In this document: positions 8,990 through 16,617 of the stretch, piece by piece | Layout of the letters: every line of letters begins with the position of its first letter | How positions within the stretch are numbered: position 1 is the stretch's first letter | Source of the DNA: CAZSNH01 sp052388455 | Lineage (GTDB): Bacteria > Pseudomonadota > Alphaproteobacteria > Rhizobiales > Hyphomicrobiaceae | Reading direction: 5' to 3' | Assembly: GCA_052388455.1 (NCBI GenBank) | Contig: JBQTIA010000011.1 | Location: 1-64,000, forward strand | Length of the DNA: 64,000 nt | Position numbers and translations under genes: made by a program | The notes under the pieces: model-generated | The model's database searches: none | Seen by the model: only the letters and a program-made list of their open reading frames with translations | What the model was told of the DNA's origin: nothing

Positions 8990-9781
8990 CTTCTGCTGCT
9001 TCAGAATATCCGACTGGAGCGTCGCGGGTGTCAGCCATTCCTCGACTTGCGCGAGGGCCGGGAAGGTCTCGATCAGCCACTGGCCGAGCCCGTTGATCGA
9101 GCCGGTGAGAAACAGCAGGCCGGTCAGCACCAGCACCAGTCCCATGATCTTCTCAAGCGTGCCGAGGTGGCGGCGGAAGCGGCGCATGAAGGACAGGAAG
9201 GGTCCGATGGCGACCGCGGCGAGCACGAAAGGAATGCCGAGCCCGAGCGAGTAGACGGCCAGCAGTCGGACTCCCGCGCCGAGGCTCGCCTGATCCATGG
9301 CGAGGGTCAGGACGGCCGAGAGGATCGGACCGATGCACGGCGTCCAGCCGAAGGCGAAAGCGAGGCCCATCACGTAAGCGCCGATCAGGCTGGCATTCGC
9401 CGCCTCGGTCTGATAGCGCGCCTCGCTGTAGAGTAGCGGAATGCGGATCACGCCCAGGAAGTGAAACCCGAACACCATGATGACGAGGCCCGCCACCATC
9501 GCCAGCTCGGCCCTGTAGGTCTGGATCAATTGCCCGACGAGCGAGGCACTGGCACCCAGCGCGACGAACACCGTCGTGAACCCGAGGACAAAGAAGACCG
9601 ACGCCAGCACCACGCGGCGGCGCACCTGGCTGTCGACACCGCTCTCGGCGGTCAACTGGTCGAGCGTCGTGCCGCCGAGATACCCAAGATACGGCGGCAC
9701 CAGCGGAAGCACGCAGGGTGATAGAAAACTCGCGAGCCCGGCCAGAGCCACGCCGAGATAGAGATGTGCTTCAGCGAACAT
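8987..9781 (-). CDS. ccdA: Cytochrome c biogenesis / thiol-reductant membrane protein CcdA
   Basis: A 264-residue membrane protein with six hydrophobic segments that passes electrons from cytoplasmic thioredoxin to periplasmic thiol proteins. The two redox cysteines sit in the expected motifs, SPCVLPLVPPYLGYLGG near residue 25 and GWTPCIGPIL near residue 150. I chose the start at MFAEAHLYLG (9781); the open frame upstream is basic and not family-like. No cytochrome c maturation genes or thioredoxin-like partner are adjacent. The gene ends inside the heptamer repeat. Confidence 0.93.
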   Translation of the reverse strand: MFAEAHLYLGVALAGLASFLSPCVLPLVPPYLGYLGGTTLDQLTAESGVDSQVRRRVVLASVFFVLGFTTVFVALGASASLVGQLIQTYRAELAMVAGLVIMVFGFHFLGVIRIPLLYSEARYQTEAANASLIGAYVMGLAFAFGWTPCIGPILSAVLTLAMDQASLGAGVRLLAVYSLGLGIPFVLAAVAIGPFLSFMRRFRRHLGTLEKIMGLVLVLTGLLFLTGSINGLGQWLIETFPALAQVEEWLTPATLQSDILKQQK

Positions 9782-9890
9782 TCGGTCTGATCCGGGCTTC
9801 CTCGGGTGTCGGCTCGTCGGCCGACATTCAGTCTTACGCAAGGGGGCGACGGTCAGTTTCGCACGTTGCGCGCCGCCGGCCGGCAACCCT

Positions 9891-10196
9891 CTACAGCAAT
9901 TTGACGGATTGCGCTCTGACGACCACCTGCTGCTGGCGGAAGCGAGTTTCCAGCGACGTGCGGTACTCGCGCCACCAGGCTTCGTCGAGGGCTTCGACCA
10001 TGACTTCGATGACGACGACCTCCTCCGCGCTTGAATGACCCTGGCCCAGCCAGCGGCCCTCGGCGGGCGAGCGCGTATAGGACGTCACGCCACCGAAACG
10101 CTGTGTCAGGTCGAGCGCCACCTGATCGTAGTCGTGCCTCGGAAAGGGGTGCCGGTCGTTGTCATACAGCGGCAAGAGAATCTGGACGAGATGCAA
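9891..10196 (-). CDS. Small conserved hypothetical protein
   Basis: A 101-residue protein beginning HLVQILLPLYDN and containing LTQRFGGVTSYTRSPAEGRW and LDEAWWREYRTSLETRFRQ. It resembles a family of uncharacterised proteobacterial proteins with the pattern LLPLYDN...RFGGVT...W.Y...LE..F.Q. There is no signal peptide or membrane segment. No ATG precedes the conserved part. I place the start at a TTG (10194-10196) with AGGGAG six bases upstream; the longer open frame to 10523 overlaps gph and looks non-coding. Function unknown. Confidence 0.7.
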   Translation of the reverse strand: MHLVQILLPLYDNDRHPFPRHDYDQVALDLTQRFGGVTSYTRSPAEGRWLGQGHSSAEEVVVIEVMVEALDEAWWREYRTSLETRFRQQQVVVRAQSVKLL

Positions 10197-10311
10197 TGGG
10201 TGCTCCCTGGCCGTTCGGCCTGTGTGTTCATGGGTGAGATCTGGTGCGCCACTGCAGAAAATCCAAGCGGAAGCATCGTCCGGGCGACACACCCGATCTC
10301 CTACGCGATCG

Positions 10312-10986
10312 TCACGCCGACACTCGGACGAGGTGGCGCGCGAGGGCCTCGAAGCTGTCGACGACGATATCGGCGCCAAGTCCGTCGACGGGATCGCGGC
10401 TGTAGCCGTGTCGCACCAGAATACAGCGAACGCCAGCGGCACGCGCCACGCCGCTGTCGGCCGCGCTGTCTCCGACCATGACCGCCTGTTCCGGCCGCAC
10501 GCCGAGCTCGGCCAGCACCGCATTCAGCATGTCGGGTGCCGGCTTCGGCGGCAGCGCGTCGGTTGCCGCCACCACGCTCGAGAAACAGTCGCGCACGCCG
10601 AGCCCCCGGAGAACCAGCTCGGTCAGGTCGGCCGGCTTGTTGGTGCAGATACCGCAGGCCGCTCCGGCGCCTCGCAAGGCGTCGAGCAGGGCCAGCGCAC
10701 CGGGATAGAGCCGAGTTGCCGCGCACGGCGTGCGGCGATAGCGCGAGAGGAAATCCTCGAGCAGGACTGCGGCGAGCGCGGCGTCCGGTGCGCCGCCGGC
10801 GGCCATCATCGCACGCTGAATCAGCAGGTCTGCGCCGCCGCCAACCATGGTTTTGACGGTGGCGAGGTCGAAGGTCGCCAGCCCGCCAGCCGCCAGAGTG
10901 TCGTTCAGCGCCGCCGCGATGTCCGGAGCGCTGTCGGCCAGGGTGCCGTCGAGATCGAAGACGGCGGCCCGCAGCGGATCACTCAC
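10312..10986 (-). CDS. gph: Phosphoglycolate phosphatase-like HAD hydrolase
   Basis: A 224-residue HAD-superfamily phosphatase, probably Gph, which removes 2-phosphoglycolate formed by DNA repair or oxygenase reactions. Motif I is FDLDGTLADSAPDI near residue 10 (nucleophile DxD). A helical cap follows, then motif II (ICTNKP), the motif III lysine region (PPKPAPDML) and motif IV (MVGDSAADSGVARAAG). It starts with GTG, overlapping the tautomerase stop in a GTGA junction, so the two are probably translationally coupled. Gph and PGP-type phosphatases are hard to tell apart by sequence. Confidence 0.88.
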   Translation of the reverse strand: MSDPLRAAVFDLDGTLADSAPDIAAALNDTLAAGGLATFDLATVKTMVGGGADLLIQRAMMAAGGAPDAALAAVLLEDFLSRYRRTPCAATRLYPGALALLDALRGAGAACGICTNKPADLTELVLRGLGVRDCFSSVVAATDALPPKPAPDMLNAVLAELGVRPEQAVMVGDSAADSGVARAAGVRCILVRHGYSRDPVDGLGADIVVDSFEALARHLVRVSA

Positions 10987-11372
10987 AGCTCACCGGTCAG
11001 GAACTGCGCGCGACCCATTCCGAACGACCAGTCCTCGTCCGTGCAGGTGACGCAGTTGATCATCACGTCACTCGGCGCAATGGAACACGCGCGCTGCAAC
11101 TCCGCGACGACGAGGCGGTAGAAAAGCTCCTTCTGCTCGCGCGTACGCGGCCGAGTCGTGACCTGGATGAAGACGAAGTTCTTCGTGCGCGGGATGTCGA
11201 GGCCCGTGTCCTCCATGATCATGCGCGATGACGCGTGCTCGTGCACGACCTGATAGCGGTCCCGCGCCGGCACCTTGAACGCGTCGAGCATGGCGCGGTG
11301 GATGGCGTCGAGCAGCGCTTTCAGCTCGGTGCCGGTGCGGCCTTCGTAGAGATCGATGCGCAGAAGCGGCAT
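10983..11372 (-). CDS. Tautomerase-family protein (4-OT fold)
   Basis: A 129-residue member of the tautomerase/4-oxalocrotonate tautomerase superfamily. The sequence starts Met-Pro, giving the catalytic N-terminal Pro-1 after Met removal, and continues LLRIDLYEGRT. The later KNFVFIQVT and the ELQRACSIAPSDVMINCV segment fit the long, two-unit YrdN-like subgroup. Substrate unknown. The start at 11372 has a good upstream purine tract (GAGAGAGGAAAAGAG). Only 16 bp separate it from the pgk stop and it overlaps gph by 4 bp, so pgk, this gene and gph look like one operon. Confidence 0.85.
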   Translation of the reverse strand: MPLLRIDLYEGRTGTELKALLDAIHRAMLDAFKVPARDRYQVVHEHASSRMIMEDTGLDIPRTKNFVFIQVTTRPRTREQKELFYRLVVAELQRACSIAPSDVMINCVTCTDEDWSFGMGRAQFLTGEL

Positions 11373-11388
11373 GGGCTCTTTTCCTCTC

Positions 11389-12588
11389 TCAGCGGACCAG
11401 TGCGGCGACGCCCGGCAGCTCCTTGCCCTCGAGCCACTCGAGGAAGGCGCCGCCGGCGGTCGAGATGTAGGTGAAATCATCCGCCACACCGGCCGCGTTC
11501 AGTGCCGCGACCGTATCCCCGCCGCCGGCGATCGAAACGAGCGTCCCGCCCCTGGTCAGCCGCGCAGCCTCGCGGGCGAGCGCGAAGGTGCCCTCGCCGA
11601 AGGGCGCGATTTCGAAGGCGCCCATGGGCCCGTTCCAGAGCACGGTCCGGCAGTCCGAAAGCACGCGCGTCATGTCGGCGACCGACTGAGGGCCGATGTC
11701 GAGGATCATGCCGTCGATCGGGACCTTGTGCACGCTGACGACTTGGGTTGCCGCTCCGGCCTTGAACTCGGTTGCGATCACGGCGTCGGTCGGGAGATGG
11801 ATCTTGCATCCCGCATCGCGGGCCGCGGTCATGATCTCGCGCGCCGTGAAATGGAATTCCGGCTCGGCCAGCGACTGCGCCGTCATCACGCCCATCGACT
11901 GCAGGAACGTGTTGGCCATGCCGCCGCCGATGATCAGGTGATCGACCTTGGCGACGAGGTTGCTCAGGATCGGAATTTTGGTCGACACCTTGGCGCCTCC
12001 GACGACGGCGGCGGTGGGGCGCTTGGGAGCTACGAGGGCATCGCGCAGCGCCGTGATCTCGGCCATCATGGCGGGACCGGCATACGACGGCAGCAGATGC
12101 GTCACCCCTTCCGTCGACGCGTGCGCGCGGTGCGCCGCAGAGAACGCATCGTTGACGAAGAGATCGCCGAGTGCAGCGAGCGCCGCTGAGAATGCCGGAT
12201 CGTTCTTCTCCTCACCCTTGTGAAAGCGGGTGTTTTCCATGACCGCGATCGAGCCGGGGGCGAGAGTAGCGATCGTGCCGGCGGCCGCGTCTCCGATGCA
12301 GTCGGTTGCGAAGGCGACCGGTGCGCCGACCAGCCGGGACAGTTCGGCGGCAACCGGCGCGAGGCTGTTCTCGGTGTCGGGTCCGCCCTTGGGGCGTCCG
12401 AAGTGCGACAGCACGATGACCTTGGCACCGCGACGCGCGAGATCGGTGAGGCTCGGAACGATCCGCTCCAATCGTGTGGCGTCCGTCACCTTGCCGTCCT
12501 TGGCCGGAACGTTGAGGTCGGCGCGATAGAGCACGCGCTTGCCAGCCACATCGATGCCCTCGGTCGTCTTGAGCCTGCTCAGATCCAT
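11389..12588 (-). CDS. pgk: Phosphoglycerate kinase
   Basis: A 399-residue glycolytic enzyme interconverting 1,3-bisphosphoglycerate plus ADP with 3-phosphoglycerate plus ATP. Characteristic N-terminal RVLYRADLNVPAKDGKV, SHFGRPKGG, the ENTRFHKGEE stretch, and the C-terminal nucleotide-binding SIAGGGDTVAAL are all present at normal spacing. The ATG at 12588 has an AGAGGG-type ribosome site upstream. It lies upstream of the tautomerase and gph. tkt lies on the same strand about 1.9 kb upstream, but the gap gene often found between them is missing. Confidence 0.97.
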   Translation of the reverse strand: MDLSRLKTTEGIDVAGKRVLYRADLNVPAKDGKVTDATRLERIVPSLTDLARRGAKVIVLSHFGRPKGGPDTENSLAPVAAELSRLVGAPVAFATDCIGDAAAGTIATLAPGSIAVMENTRFHKGEEKNDPAFSAALAALGDLFVNDAFSAAHRAHASTEGVTHLLPSYAGPAMMAEITALRDALVAPKRPTAAVVGGAKVSTKIPILSNLVAKVDHLIIGGGMANTFLQSMGVMTAQSLAEPEFHFTAREIMTAARDAGCKIHLPTDAVIATEFKAGAATQVVSVHKVPIDGMILDIGPQSVADMTRVLSDCRTVLWNGPMGAFEIAPFGEGTFALAREAARLTRGGTLVSIAGGGDTVAALNAAGVADDFTYISTAGGAFLEWLEGKELPGVAALVR

Positions 12589-12955
12589 TTCGGTCGCCCT
12601 CTCCCGCGGCGGCGTGTCATAACGCGCCTCGGCAGCGCCTGCACGACACTCTGTTTATGCCCGCTCCGACGGGACGGCCGGCCGATTGATCGGCCTTTCC
12701 GACGGTCGCGCCGGGCTCTACTGAGGAAAGCTGGCGAGCGCAAGGGCCATGATCCTGTAGTGATCGTCGAGAGGGAGTGATCGTCGGCTGGGGGCCGCGG
12801 TCTCTCGAACTGCAATCTGCGGCGAGATGATCCGGCATCGCGATCGATGCCAATTCGAGATTGTGTGCGAAGGTGACATCAACCGGACAATGGCCCGGCC
12901 CCAGTTGAATGGGCGGTTCCCACCTACCGCCGCACTGTCTGACGAGGACCCCCGC
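12589..12955. other. Gene-free divergent region between pgk and chaA
   Basis: A 367-bp divergent intergenic stretch. It holds a direct repeat AGTGATCGTCG at 12759-12769 and 12776-12786 (17-bp phase, compatible with a tandem operator) and an inverted repeat GCATCG-CGAT-CGATGC at 12835-12850. No ORF with family-like sequence is visible; the open frame upstream of chaA (12827-12955) does not look like protein. Confidence 0.35.
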
Positions 12956-14050
12956 ATGAGCTTTAAAGGTCTGCCCGGCTGGACCCTTTTCGCGCCGTTT
13001 GCGGGGTGGGCGCTGATCGGTCTCGCGACGGCCGGTGTTCCCGGCGCAGACTGGGCGACGCCGATGACCGCCATAGCGACGGCGGGCCTGATCGCCAGCG
13101 TGCTGGCCGCGGTCCATCATGCCGAGGTCGTCGCCCATCGCGTCGGCGAGCCCTTCGGCACGCTGGTGCTCGCGCTCGCCGTCACCGTGATCGAGGTGGC
13201 GCTCATCGTCTCGCTGATGCTGGCCGCCGGCCCGGCTGCCTCGGCCCTCGCGCGCGACACGGTGTTCGCCGCCATCATGATCATTCTCAACGGCGTCGTG
13301 GGGCTATGCCTGCTCGCCGGCGCCGCGCGCCACCACGAGCAAGGTTACGTCCAGATGGGGGTGAGCGCCGCGCTGGCCGTGCTCTGCGCGCTCGCGGTGC
13401 TGACACTCATCCTTCCGAACGCGACGACCAGCGAACCGGGCCCAGCCTATTCGGCAAGCCAGCTCGCGTTCGTCGCCACCGTCTCTCTGATCCTCTACGG
13501 CACCTTCGTGCTGGTGCAGACCGTGCGCCACCGCGACTATTTTCTACCAGTGGAGGCCGCGGGCAACGAGGGGCACCATGCGCCGCCGCCGGACCTCGCC
13601 ACCACCGCCACGGCCGCGGCCTTTCTGGTGCTGGCCCTCGGCGCGGTGGTGCTGCTGGCCAAAACGCTGGCGCCCTCCGTCGAAGCCGGTGTCGCGGCCA
13701 TCGGCGCACCCAAGGCGCTGGTCGGTGTGCTGATCGCGGCGCTCGTGCTGTTGCCGGAAAGTCTGGCGGCGGTGAGGGCCGCACGCGCCAACCGGCTGCA
13801 GACCAGCCTCAATCTCGCGCTCGGCTCGGCGCTGGCCACCATCGGCCTGACCATCCCGGCCGTCGCCGTGCTGTCGATCTCGATGGGCTGGACGCTCTCC
13901 CTCGGCCTGGACGCCAAGGGCACGACGCTGCTGTGGCTGACGCTGCTGGTCTCGGTGCTGTCGCTCGGAACGGGTCGAACCACGGTTCTTCAGGGCGCCG
14001 TACACCTCGTCATTTTCGCCGCCTTCCTGTTCACGACCGTAGTGCCGTGA
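12956..14050 (+). CDS. chaA: Ca2+/H+ (cation/proton) antiporter ChaA-like
   Basis: A 364-residue CaCA-superfamily exchanger with about eleven hydrophobic segments. The two alpha-repeat signatures are clear: GEPFGTLVLALAVTVIEVAL in the N-terminal half and LLPESLAAVRAARANRLQTS followed by LNLALGSALATIGLTIP in the C-terminal half, each with the expected acidic residue. The central loop is His-rich (GNEGHHAPPPD), as in many family members. The ATG at 12956 is preceded by GAGGAC. It is the only plus-strand gene between the minus-strand pgk and tkt genes, which suggests it came in by rearrangement. Confidence 0.88.
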   Translation: MSFKGLPGWTLFAPFAGWALIGLATAGVPGADWATPMTAIATAGLIASVLAAVHHAEVVAHRVGEPFGTLVLALAVTVIEVALIVSLMLAAGPAASALARDTVFAAIMIILNGVVGLCLLAGAARHHEQGYVQMGVSAALAVLCALAVLTLILPNATTSEPGPAYSASQLAFVATVSLILYGTFVLVQTVRHRDYFLPVEAAGNEGHHAPPPDLATTATAAAFLVLALGAVVLLAKTLAPSVEAGVAAIGAPKALVGVLIAALVLLPESLAAVRAARANRLQTSLNLALGSALATIGLTIPAVAVLSISMGWTLSLGLDAKGTTLLWLTLLVSVLSLGTGRTTVLQGAVHLVIFAAFLFTTVVP

Positions 14051-14466
14051 GGGGCAGATGTGCTAGAATTTCGCCATGAGCAAACTCGAATACATCGAAA
14101 AAGCCGTCGAGGCTTTGAGCTGGGTATAGTGGGTTGGAACGAAATCGCACTGCCTCGGGTAGCAGCAATCAAATCCGTATGTGACTTATCGAATACACAG
14201 GAATGTGCGTTCGTCGCCGGAAAGATAGTTAGCCGGCCCCTCGAAGGCTCTTCGTGATGGGAAATGACACAGTCGCTAGAAACGATGAGCTTGAACCCGT
14301 AGCTGTCCAGGAGATCGCTCTCAGGCTTACTTCGTAGCCAGGCATTAACGACATAAATTTGGTCCTCCGGTGCCGAAGGAACGCCCGCGACGCCTGCACA
14401 GATCGGCACAATCGACAGCCCAGCAGCCAGAATACAGTGCACCCTCTCAAATGGTGCCCGCTTCAT
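13990..14466 (-). CDS. Secreted hypothetical protein, probably a fused or read-through 3' end
   Basis: The ATG overlaps the tkt stop (TGATG). The product begins with a convincing signal peptide (MKRAPFERVHCILAAGLSIV, ending near AGVAGVPSA) and continues as a Cys-containing domain of about 80 residues (EDQIYVVNAWLRSKPESD, YGFKLIVSSDC) unlike anything I recognise. From about 14120 the frame runs antisense through the MSKLEYIEK fragment and then into the 3' end of chaA, ending at 13990. That tail is almost certainly not native, so the gene seems to have lost its own 3' end at a breakpoint. The stretch is visibly less GC-rich than its neighbours. It may or may not be expressed. Confidence 0.5.
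   Translation of the reverse strand: MKRAPFERVHCILAAGLSIVPICAGVAGVPSAPEDQIYVVNAWLRSKPESDLLDSYGFKLIVSSDCVISHHEEPSRGRLTIFPATNAHSCVFDKSHTDLIAATRGSAISFQPTIPSSKPRRLFRCIRVCSWRNSSTSAPHGTTVVNRKAAKMTRCTAP
14076..14129 (+). pseudogene. 5' remnant of a small antitoxin-like gene
   Basis: ATG at 14076 encodes MSKLEYIEKAVEALS, then WV and a stop at 14127. This matches the N-terminus of a common family of proteins of about 70 residues (MSKLE.IEKAVE.L...), usually antitoxin-like and encoded next to RelE/ParE-type toxins. The match stops at the serine codon near 14120, where composition also changes, so only the first 15 codons remain. No toxin gene is visible nearby. Confidence 0.6.
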
Positions 14467-16478
14467 CACGTCGCTTTGAGCCCCCTCTTCGCCGCCTCGG
14501 CGATCTTCGCCGACGTGATGCCGAAATGCTCGAAGAGCTTGGAGGCGGGCGCCGAGGCGCCGAAGCCGGACATGCCGATGAAGCTGTCCCTCTGGCGCAG
14601 CCACTCGTGCCAGCCCTGCGCCACCGCCGCCTCGATGGCGATGCGCGGCGACGTGCCGAGCACCTCCATGCGGTACGTTTCCGGCTGCTTGCGGAACAGC
14701 TCGAACGACGGCATCGACACCACCGCCGCCTTGACGCCTTCGCCGGCCAGCGTTGCAGCCGCGGCGACCGCCAGCGCGACCTCGGACCCGGTCGCGATCA
14801 GCGTCACGTCGCGCTTGTCGCCGCCGCTGACCACATAGGCACCCCTGGCCGACAGGTTTTCGCTGCCGCTCCGAGCGCGCAGAACCGTCGGCACCGCATC
14901 GCGGGTCAGCGCCAGAACCGACGGCGTCGAAAGTGAATTGAGCGCAATCTGCCAGCACTCCGCCGTCTCGATCGCATCGGCAGGACGCAGCACCTGAAGG
15001 TTGGGAATGGCCCTCAACGCCGCCAGATGCTCGACCGGCTGATGCGTCGGACCGTCCTCGCCGACGCCGATGCTGTCGTGCGTCATCACGTAAATGACGC
15101 GCTGGCCCATCAGCGCGGAGAGGCGGATCGACGGGCGGCAATAGTCGGTGAAGACCAGGAACGTGGCGCCGAACGGAATGATGCCGCCGTGCAGCGCGAG
15201 CCCGTTGAGGGCGGCGGCCATGGCGTGCTCGCGGACGCCGAAGTGGATGTAGTTGCCGCCGAACTTGCCGGCCGACACGGGCGCATAATGCTTGGTCTTG
15301 GTGCCGTTAGAGGGCGTGAGGTCCGCGGAGCCGCCGATCAGCTCCGGCACGGCCGGGATCAGATGCTCCAGCGTCATCTGCGACCACACCCGCGTCGCGC
15401 GCCTGGCCGTATCGGCCGCGAACTGCGCCTTGGCTGCCGCGATGGCCGAAGCCAGCGCCTCGCGGCGGGACTTGGCGGCCGGTGTATCGAGCGCAGCCTT
15501 CGACTCGGGCTGGGCTTTTGCCAGCCGGGTTTTCCAGGCGCTGTTGATCTTCGCGCCGCGCGCGCCCAGCGCACGCCACGCACCGAGCACGTCCTCAGGC
15601 ACGACGAACGCGGGCGCGCTCCAGCCGAGCTTCTGGCGCGCACCCTTGACCTCGTCGGCGCCGAGCGGACTGCCGTGCGTATCCTTGGTGCCCTCCTTGG
15701 TCGGCGCGCCGTATCCGATGATCGTTTTGCAGGCGATGAGCCACGGCTTCGACGGGTCGGACTTGGCCTTGCCGATGGCGGCCGACACGGCCTTGGCATC
15801 ATGACCGTCGACGGCCGCCGAATTCCACCCGGACGCCTTGAAACGCGAGAGCTGGTCGTCGGAGACCGAGAGCGAGGTCGGTCCGTCGATGGAGATCGAA
15901 TTGTCGTCCCAGAGCACGATAAGCTTGCCGAGCTTCAGGTGTCCGGCCAGTGAGATCGCCTCGTGGCTGATGCCTTCCATCAGGCAGCCGTCACCGGCGA
16001 TGGCAAAGGTGTGATGATCGACGAGATCGTCGCCGAGGCGCGCGTTGAGCAGCCGCTCGGCGAGCGCCATTCCGACAGCGTTGGCAAGGCCCTGCCCGAG
16101 CGGTCCCGTCGTCGTCTCGATGCCGGCCGCGTGGCCGTGCTCGGGATGCCCGGCCGTTTTCGAACCGAGCTGGCGGAAGCTCTCGATCTCCCGCATGTCC
16201 ATGCCGGGATAGCCGGTCAGGTACAGCAGAGCGTAAAGCAGCATCGAGCCGTGCCCGGCGGAGAGCACGAAGCGGTCGCGATCGGGCCAATCCGGATCGG
16301 CGGGGTCGAACTTCAGGTGCTCGGCGAAGAGGACCGTCGCCACGTCCGCCATGCCCATCGGCATGCCGGGATGGCCGGAGTTGGCCTTCTGCACGGCGTC
16401 CATGGCCAGCGCGCGGATGGCGTTCGCCATATCGCGGGTGCCCGCCGACGCCTTCGACCTCGTTTCAGCTTCGGCCAT
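14466..16478 (-). CDS. tkt: Transketolase
   Basis: A 670-residue thiamine-diphosphate enzyme of the pentose phosphate and Calvin pathways. It shows the N-terminal SGHPGMPMGMADVA, GPLGQGLANAVGMA, the ThDP motif GDGCLMEGISHEA through WDDNSISIDG, and in the pyrimidine domain FGVREHAMAAALNGLALHGG and EDGPTHQPVEHLAALRAIP. Length is normal. The frame is open 82 codons upstream, but MAEAETRSK at 16478 has AAGGAC six bases ahead and starts the family-like sequence. The stop overlaps the start of the small secreted ORF downstream. No gap gene follows. Confidence 0.96.
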   Translation of the reverse strand: MAEAETRSKASAGTRDMANAIRALAMDAVQKANSGHPGMPMGMADVATVLFAEHLKFDPADPDWPDRDRFVLSAGHGSMLLYALLYLTGYPGMDMREIESFRQLGSKTAGHPEHGHAAGIETTTGPLGQGLANAVGMALAERLLNARLGDDLVDHHTFAIAGDGCLMEGISHEAISLAGHLKLGKLIVLWDDNSISIDGPTSLSVSDDQLSRFKASGWNSAAVDGHDAKAVSAAIGKAKSDPSKPWLIACKTIIGYGAPTKEGTKDTHGSPLGADEVKGARQKLGWSAPAFVVPEDVLGAWRALGARGAKINSAWKTRLAKAQPESKAALDTPAAKSRREALASAIAAAKAQFAADTARRATRVWSQMTLEHLIPAVPELIGGSADLTPSNGTKTKHYAPVSAGKFGGNYIHFGVREHAMAAALNGLALHGGIIPFGATFLVFTDYCRPSIRLSALMGQRVIYVMTHDSIGVGEDGPTHQPVEHLAALRAIPNLQVLRPADAIETAECWQIALNSLSTPSVLALTRDAVPTVLRARSGSENLSARGAYVVSGGDKRDVTLIATGSEVALAVAAAATLAGEGVKAAVVSMPSFELFRKQPETYRMEVLGTSPRIAIEAAVAQGWHEWLRQRDSFIGMSGFGASAPASKLFEHFGITSAKIAEAAKRGLKAT

Positions 16479-16617
16479 GTCGTGTCCTTCTCGCCTCGCG
16501 CTCGCTCGAGGCTCTACCCAGGTCCCCGTGATCGGCGGCACATTTAGCGGGCCACGCCGGGGGCGTCCATCGTCTCGACGGGCAAAAGCGTGCATACGCC
16601 GATGAGAAGTCCACGGC

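Noticed and set aside
12835..12850. GCATCG-CGAT-CGATGC inverted repeat as an operator
   Set aside because: CGAT-rich palindromes are expected by chance in this composition and nothing else supports it.
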